A program made the position numbers and the translations under genes. Source: an uncultured Clostridium sp. (GTDB lineage: Bacteria; Bacillota; Clostridia; Peptostreptococcales; Peptostreptococcaceae). Taken from it: DNA of 9,450 nt. The stretch lies in NCBI GenBank assembly GCA_900539645.1, contig UQCY01000065.1, positions 1-9,450 on the forward strand. Direction: 5' to 3'. Below are positions 5,671 to 9,450 of this stretch, piece by piece; the stretch's first letter is position 1; every line of letters begins with the position of its first letter. Under the pieces are notes generated by a model. The model was not told the DNA's origin and did not search any database. It worked only from the letters and a program-made list of their open reading frames with translations.

Positions 5671-5707
5671 TTAAATATCGATAATTATCAATGTATGAGG
5701 TGAGATT

Positions 5708-6637
5708 ATGAAAACTAAGTTATATTTACTTACAGGATTTTTAGGTTCGGGAAAAACAACTCTTCTTCTTGAAATGCTGAAGAGATTAGATAATAAAAAA
5801 ATTGGCGTTATACAGAATGAAATTGGAAAGATAAGTATAGACGGTGAAATTTTAAGAAATGACGATATACAGATGGTGGAACTAAATAGAGGCTCTATAT
5901 TCTGTTCTTGTCTTAAATTAAACTTTGTTCAGGCGCTTGCAGATATGGCAGAGAAGGATTTTGAGTATCTTTTTGTTGAGAGCTCTGGTATAGGGGACCC
6001 ATCTAATTTGGATGAGATATTAAAAGCTGTGACAGTTATAGCTGGAGATAAGTATGAGTTTAAGGGAGCTATTTGTTTAGCAGATGCAATAAACTTCGAA
6101 AAACAACTAGAAGAAGATGAGGCTGTTGAAAGACAGATAAAACACTGCAATATGGCGATAATAACAAAGAGCGATGTTACAGGAGATGAAGGATTTGAAA
6201 AAGTACTTAATAAGATAAAAGAGATAAATCCTATCTGTAGAGTAGAAAAAAGTGTAAATGGTGTTATGGACTATTCTTTCTTAGATGAAGACTTAGTTCA
6301 GTACAAATGGGCTGAAGCCGAAGAGTCCACAAACTCTGTAGAAACTAAACCAAAGACGCTATTTTTAAACTTTGAAGGAGAAATAGAAAAGGAAAAATTA
6401 ACAGCATTCCTTGAAGATATGACAGATGATGTTTATAGAATGAAGGGATTTTTCAATCTTAAAGGAGAAGGTTGGAATCAGGTAGATGTTGTAGGTAAGA
6501 AGATAGACTATAAACCTTGCAGTGATAAAGGAAACTCTCAGCTTGTGTTTATTTCTAAAAAAGGACCAGCTATAATCAAGAAGATATTCTCTAGCTGGGA
6601 AGAGAGAGTTGGATTAGAGATGAAATTAAAAAACTAA
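5708..6637 (+). CDS. CobW/COG0523-family GTPase
   Basis: This 309-residue P-loop GTPase of the CobW/UreG/HypB class has Walker A GFLGSGKTT (10-18), a switch-region VESSGIGDP (90-98) and a TKSD base-recognition motif (153-156). A CobW-type C-terminal domain follows (about 215-300, LFLNFEGEIEKEKL to GWNQVDVVGKKIDY). The metal-binding CxCC motif of the family is altered: the aligned stretch is GSIFCSCLK (C66, C68), keeping only one of the usual positions plus a shifted cysteine. Family members are metal or cofactor insertion chaperones (zinc, cobalt, nitrile hydratase, corrinoid proteins); the client here is unknown and no metalloenzyme is adjacent. GAGGTGA (5697-5703) precedes the ATG. The gene is monocistronic, between a strong promoter and a strong terminator. 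The palindromes at the promoter suggest metal- or stress-responsive control (inference). Confidence 0.9.
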   Translation: MKTKLYLLTGFLGSGKTTLLLEMLKRLDNKKIGVIQNEIGKISIDGEILRNDDIQMVELNRGSIFCSCLKLNFVQALADMAEKDFEYLFVESSGIGDPSNLDEILKAVTVIAGDKYEFKGAICLADAINFEKQLEEDEAVERQIKHCNMAIITKSDVTGDEGFEKVLNKIKEINPICRVEKSVNGVMDYSFLDEDLVQYKWAEAEESTNSVETKPKTLFLNFEGEIEKEKLTAFLEDMTDDVYRMKGFFNLKGEGWNQVDVVGKKIDYKPCSDKGNSQLVFISKKGPAIIKKIFSSWEERVGLEMKLKN

Positions 6638-6652
6638 AAACTTAAATATGGC

Positions 6653-6693
6653 TAGAGCTAATGCAAAAGATTTGTATTAGCTCTATTTTATTG
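6653..6693 (+). terminator. Intrinsic terminator after the CobW-type gene
   Basis: TAGAGCTAAT (6653-6662) pairs perfectly with ATTAGCTCTA (6676-6685). Inner pairing (G-U, C-G and three A-U) leaves an AGA loop, giving a stem of about 15 bp. A T-rich TTTTATTG run follows. It lies 15 bases after the stop codon. Confidence 0.9.
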
Positions 6694-6732
6694 TATAGAA
6701 AAGTTAAGTCTATATTTTAGATTTAAAATACT

Positions 6733-6738
6733 TATAAT
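6733..6738 (+). promoter_or_regulatory. Possible -10 box of the metallophosphatase gene
   Basis: A perfect TATAAT lies about 70 bases before the start at 6808, but no good -35 is seen 17 bp upstream in this very AT-rich stretch. An 8-bp inverted repeat, TCTATATT (6709-6716) with AATATAGA (6736-6743), flanks and overlaps it. A promoter is needed here because a terminator ends the previous unit. Confidence 0.35.
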
Positions 6739-6807
6739 ATAGATTTAATATTCTCTTATTGTACATTTGTTAATATGAAAAGACGGATAAAAATAGGAGA
6801 GATAAAA

Positions 6808-8292
6808 ATGGGAAAAAAGAAGAATAAAACAAAGGAAAGATATAAGAATTTAACACTACTACATTCAAATGATTTACATGGGGATTTTTTAGCTGAAAAG
6901 ATAAATAAAGATCTTGTCGGAGGTGTTTCGATGCTTTCTGGATATATAAACAAGGTAAGAAATGAAGAACAGAATGTTATATACGCAATATCAGGTGATA
7001 TGTTTAGAGGTTCTGTTATAGATAGCGAATATAAAGGGATTTCAACCATAGAAATAATGAATTTACTTGGACCAGATGTGGCTACTATAGGTAACCATGA
7101 GGTCGATTACGGAATAGCACATCTTTTATTTATTGAAAAATGTGCGACATTCCCAATTATAAACGCAAATATGTATATTGCGACAAATGGAAATAGATTA
7201 TTTAGACCATATAAAATAATAAAGATAAACGGAATGAAGATAATGTTTATCGGTTTGATTACGGAGATGGTTCTTGCAAGAACAAAGTTAGAAAGTATGA
7301 TAGGACCATTTATAGATATAAATGATGCTGTTGAAGAAGTAGGTAAGGTTTGTAATGCATATAAGCCAGATGATGTCGATTTAACTGTGCTTTTAACTCA
7401 TATTGGGTTTGAAGAGGATAGAGTATTAGCATCTAAATTAAAACCTGAATGGGGAATAAATATGATTATCGGAGGACATACACATACATTTTTAGACGAG
7501 CCTGAAGTGGTAAATGGTATTCCGATAGTTCAGGCTGGCATAGGAACTTCTCAGATTGGTAGATTTGATTTAATTATAGATACGAAAAAAAATAAAATAG
7601 CTTCATATAAATGGAATACAATTCCTATAAAGGACGAGTATTGCCCAAGAGATGAGGAACTAGAAGATTTAATAATGACATATAAATACGAGGTTGATAA
7701 AAAATATGGAAAAATAATAACTAGATTGAATAGACAGTTAACACATCCTGAAAGAAGAAGAGAAACAGAGGCTGGAAATTTAATGGCAGATATTCACAAA
7801 GAGATTGCAGGGGTGGATATTATGTTTTTAGGAAGTGGAAGTTTGAGAAAGCAAAGGTTAGGACCTGTTGTAACACTTGGAGATTTGACTGAATTCTATC
7901 CTTATGACGACGAAATCTTTGTTGCAAAGGCAAGTGGAAAACTTATTAAGAAGTTTGTATCTAATATGATTAAATTGGCTTTAGATGTGGATATTGTAAG
8001 TGAATTTTATCAAGTTTCTTATGGAAGTGAGTTTGTATGGTCGAAATCTGAAAAGAGATTAATAAAGGCTGAACTAGACGGGGAAAAGATAAAGGATGAT
8101 AAGAAGTATACGATAGGTATTCAGAGATATCATCTTGAAAATCTTGAAAAAAATCTTGGTATTAAAAAGAAGGATTTTGAGAGCGAGTTTAGGTGTACAG
8201 CTACATCTGGATTCCAGGTTGTAGAGGAGTATTTGGCTAGTCATACACACTTGGATTCGGTTGTAGAGGGAAGGATAAAAATTAAAGAATAA
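6808..8292 (+). CDS. Cytoplasmic 5'-nucleotidase/UshA-family metallophosphatase
   Basis: The 494-residue protein has the two-domain UshA fold. The N-terminal metallophosphatase domain (about 14-255) carries all the expected metal ligands: D22 and H24 (HSNDLHGD), D64 (SGDMFRGS), N96-H97 (IGNHEVDYG), H198 (LLTHIG), and H224 and H226 (IGGHTHTF). The C-terminal nucleotidase domain (about 300-490) shows TEAGNLMADIH, LGSGSLRKQ in place of the more usual NGGxIR, and EFYPYDDEI. Substrates of the family include 5'-nucleotides, 2',3'-cyclic nucleotides and UDP-sugars; the choice here is unknown. There is no signal peptide or membrane anchor: the N-terminus is MGKKKNKTKERYKN, unlike typical exported members. 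The ATG at 6808 is chosen because AGGAGA (6795-6800) lies seven bases upstream; an in-frame ATG at 6775 would add 11 residues without such a site. It is monocistronic. Confidence 0.9.
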   Translation: MGKKKNKTKERYKNLTLLHSNDLHGDFLAEKINKDLVGGVSMLSGYINKVRNEEQNVIYAISGDMFRGSVIDSEYKGISTIEIMNLLGPDVATIGNHEVDYGIAHLLFIEKCATFPIINANMYIATNGNRLFRPYKIIKINGMKIMFIGLITEMVLARTKLESMIGPFIDINDAVEEVGKVCNAYKPDDVDLTVLLTHIGFEEDRVLASKLKPEWGINMIIGGHTHTFLDEPEVVNGIPIVQAGIGTSQIGRFDLIIDTKKNKIASYKWNTIPIKDEYCPRDEELEDLIMTYKYEVDKKYGKIITRLNRQLTHPERRRETEAGNLMADIHKEIAGVDIMFLGSGSLRKQRLGPVVTLGDLTEFYPYDDEIFVAKASGKLIKKFVSNMIKLALDVDIVSEFYQVSYGSEFVWSKSEKRLIKAELDGEKIKDDKKYTIGIQRYHLENLEKNLGIKKKDFESEFRCTATSGFQVVEEYLASHTHLDSVVEGRIKIKE

Positions 8293-8306
8293 ATAATAGT
8301 ATAAGG

Positions 8307-8340
8307 AAGAGATTATAATTAATGTTTAATCTCTTTTTTT
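8307..8340 (+). terminator. Intrinsic terminator after the metallophosphatase gene
   Basis: AAGAGATTA (8307-8315) pairs perfectly with TAATCTCTT (8327-8335) around an 11-base loop, and a run of T follows directly (8334-8340). It lies 15 bases after the stop codon. Confidence 0.88.
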
Positions 8341-8347
8341 GTGTAGG

Positions 8348-8356
8348 TGGTATAAT
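8348..8356 (+). promoter_or_regulatory. Extended -10 promoter of the pentapeptide-repeat gene
   Basis: TGGTATAAT is a perfect extended -10 (TGn-TATAAT) directly after the upstream terminator. The -35 region is poor, as is common for extended -10 promoters. The start would be near 8363, giving a leader of about 54 bases. Confidence 0.55.
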
Positions 8357-8416
8357 TAAATAAAAGATACAAATATACAAAATGGTTGTGCATTTTACTA
8401 AAGGGAAGTGATTTCT

Positions 8417-9178
8417 ATGAAAAAAATTATAAATAAAGAACAGTTATTAGAATTACTGAAAAATAGAAAAGAAAATGAAATACTAGATTTAAAGAACTGT
8501 ATATTTAAGGACATGGATCTTACCGGATTAGATTTTAGAAATGTAGATTTAGATTGGTCAGATTTTGAGAATGTAAAACTTGCAAATGTAGATTTTGAAG
8601 GTTCTAATTTAAGCAATGTTTTTCTTGAACATGCAGATTTATCTAATGCTAGCTTTAAAAATTGTACACTACATGCGACTAATTTAAGATACACAGATTT
8701 AACAGATGTAGATTTGTGTGGAGCGGATATTTTTGGAGCTAACCTAGAAGAAGCAAAAATGGACGGTATAAAGACTGATGAAAACACAAAACACTACAAA
8801 ATGGTATGCCCAGAAACAGGAGCGTTTTTAGCGTGGAAAACTTGTTTCAATACTAGACTTGTTAGACTTCTAATTCCAGCAGATGCTAGAAGAACTAGCT
8901 CTACATTAAATACTTGTAGATGTGATAAGGCTAAGGTGCTTGCTGTCACAGATCCAACAGAAACTGTTAAATTTGATGAGGCTGTTTCCTATGTAGATGG
9001 AGATTTTGTATATAAGGTTGGAGAAATGGCTTATGCTAAAGGATTTAACCCAGATAGATGGAGAGATTCTACAGGTGGAATACACTTCTTTATGAGTAAA
9101 GAAGAAGCTTTGGGATATCTAATGAGCATAAGTGGAGAGCAGAGTGAGACGGCTACAGATTGGACTAAAGAAAAATAA
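8417..9178 (+). CDS. Pentapeptide-repeat protein with C-terminal DUF5758-like domain
   Basis: Residues about 24-113 of this 253-residue protein form roughly 18 tandem pentapeptides of the A(D/N)LxX type (DLTGL, DFRNV, NLSNV, DLSNA, NLRYT, DLTDV, NLEEA), predicting a right-handed quadrilateral beta-helix of four to five coils. Residues about 128-236 are a second conserved unit: MVCPETGAFLAWKT, LVRLLIPADARRTSS, CRCDKAKVLAV, FVYKVGEMAYA and WRDSTGGIHFFMSKEEA, which I recognise as DUF5758-like, a domain often following pentapeptide repeats in Firmicutes and phage proteins. Its function is unknown. There is no signal peptide, so it is presumably cytosolic. The ATG at 8417 is preferred because AAGGGAAG (8401-8408) sits eight bases upstream; an in-frame GTG at 8408 overlaps that site. 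DNA mimicry is known for some pentapeptide proteins (Qnr, MfpA), but nothing here demonstrates it. Confidence 0.88.
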   Translation: MKKIINKEQLLELLKNRKENEILDLKNCIFKDMDLTGLDFRNVDLDWSDFENVKLANVDFEGSNLSNVFLEHADLSNASFKNCTLHATNLRYTDLTDVDLCGADIFGANLEEAKMDGIKTDENTKHYKMVCPETGAFLAWKTCFNTRLVRLLIPADARRTSSTLNTCRCDKAKVLAVTDPTETVKFDEAVSYVDGDFVYKVGEMAYAKGFNPDRWRDSTGGIHFFMSKEEALGYLMSISGEQSETATDWTKEK

Positions 9179-9239
9179 AAATAGATTTTTTTAAAATTAA
9201 AGAATAAGATAGGATATAAAAATAGATTTGTTATTAAAA
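9177..9239 (+). repeat. 12-bp direct repeat in the gap after the pentapeptide gene
   Basis: AAAAATAGATTT occurs at 9177-9188 and again at 9228-9239, 51 bp apart. The surrounding 131-bp gap is extremely AT-rich, so chance is a real possibility. No convincing terminator was found in this gap. Confidence 0.3.
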
Positions 9240-9249
9240 ATATTGTAGA

Positions 9250-9302
9250 ATACCTATTTTATATGTTAATATATACTTTGATTGACTTCGAAAGGTAGGT
9301 AT
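9250..9302 (+). promoter_or_regulatory. Leader inverted repeat overlapping the last gene's ribosome site
   Basis: ATACCTA (9250-9256) is complementary to TAGGTAT (9296-9302), which overlaps the AAGGTAGG ribosome site (9292-9299) of the gene starting at 9310. If both arms are in the transcript, they could mask the site. The transcription start is unknown; TATACT (9272-9277) is the only fair -10 nearby, and it would exclude the left arm. Confidence 0.2.
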
Positions 9303-9309
9303 AAATAAA

Positions 9310-9450
9310 ATGGGTACTATACTATTGTTAAAAAGATTTTTTGCTATATGTATATTATGCCTAGGTGCAAATATACTTGTAGATAAATTTGATAAAGACT
9401 TAAAACTTTCAAAAACTATGAGAAGAGTGATTTTATTTGCACTTTATATT
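9310..9450 (+). CDS. N-terminus of a small membrane protein, truncated by the window end
   Basis: An open frame begins at ATG 9310, ten bases after AAGGTAGG, and is still open after 47 codons at the window edge. Residues 3-24 (TILLLKRFFAICILCLGANILV) form a hydrophobic helix. A short charged stretch follows (DKFDKDLKLSKTMRR), then the start of a second hydrophobic segment (VILFALYI). This predicts an integral membrane protein with both helices near the N-terminus. Too little is present to name a family. Confidence 0.6.
   Translation, partial: MGTILLLKRFFAICILCLGANILVDKFDKDLKLSKTMRRVILFALYI

Noticed and set aside
5679..5693. Full Fur box at the CobW-type gene start
   Set aside because: GATAATTATC is a palindrome, but the outer positions do not match the 7-1-7 Fur or Zur consensus well enough.
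5929..6150. Minus-strand frame inside the CobW-type gene
   Set aside because: It is a short serine-rich shadow of a gene with Walker A and TKSD motifs.
6756..7049. Minus-strand 97-codon frame over the start of the metallophosphatase
   Set aside because: It overlaps the conserved metal-binding region of the plus-strand gene and has no ribosome site.
8398..8787. Minus-strand 129-codon frame opposite the pentapeptide repeats
   Set aside because: The serine/lysine/phenylalanine periodicity is the mirror image of the pentapeptide-coding repeats, not an independent gene.
9177..9192. AAAAAT-AG-ATTTTT as a terminator for the pentapeptide-repeat gene
   Set aside because: It is a pure A/T stem with a two-base loop, so it would not form a stable hairpin.
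9282..9287. TTGACT as a -35 box for the last gene
   Set aside because: The matching -10 would fall after the ribosome site, around 9305.

Overview
The window is very AT-rich. It uses AGA for most arginines and ATA for most isoleucines, has strong GGAGG-type ribosome binding sites, and carries ferredoxin, desulfoferrodoxin-type and iron alcohol dehydrogenase genes. This suggests a strictly anaerobic low-GC Firmicute of the Clostridia, plausibly Peptostreptococcaceae or a relative. The species cannot be fixed from the sequence alone. There are no rRNA or tRNA genes, insertion sequences or CRISPR arrays. It looks like an ordinary chromosomal stretch of small regulatory and metabolic units.

Layout. 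(1) 61-2318 is a redox or stress block. A Crp/Fnr-family regulator on the minus strand diverges from a dicluster-ferredoxin-like iron-sulfur protein on the plus strand. Next comes a protein joining an XRE-type DNA-binding domain to a desulforedoxin domain and a superoxide-reductase-like domain. One 18-bp palindrome (785-802) lies at about -41.5 of the ferredoxin promoter and also covers the -35 box of the regulator's own promoter. (2) 2333-4311 is a TetR-family regulator followed by fucO (lactaldehyde/propanediol oxidoreductase), with a 10-bp-arm inverted repeat before the regulator, a palindrome in the fucO leader and a strong terminator after fucO. (3) 4359-5475, minus strand, is a translationally coupled pair: a LytTR-type DNA-binding protein, best started at a TTG codon, and a four-helix membrane protein with an unusual soluble tail. 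(4) 5614-6693 is a CobW-type GTPase behind a near-consensus promoter full of palindromes, ending in a strong terminator. (5) 6808-8340 is a 5'-nucleotidase-family metallophosphatase without a signal peptide, with its own terminator. (6) 8348-9178 is a pentapeptide-repeat protein with a DUF5758-like C-terminal domain. (7) At 9310 a small membrane protein begins and runs off the window.

How it fits together. The first block reads as sensing and handling of oxidative or nitrosative stress in an anaerobe. In related clostridia the same Crp/Fnr plus ferredoxin pair often sits beside hcp (hybrid cluster protein); no hcp is seen here. The most unusual item is the HTH-desulforedoxin-superoxide-reductase-like fusion at 1734-2318, which lacks the first histidine ligand of the catalytic iron. 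That suggests a sensor rather than an enzyme. The TetR/fucO pair probably controls aldehyde or diol fermentation. The remaining units look independent. No large new multi-gene defence or biosynthetic system is visible.
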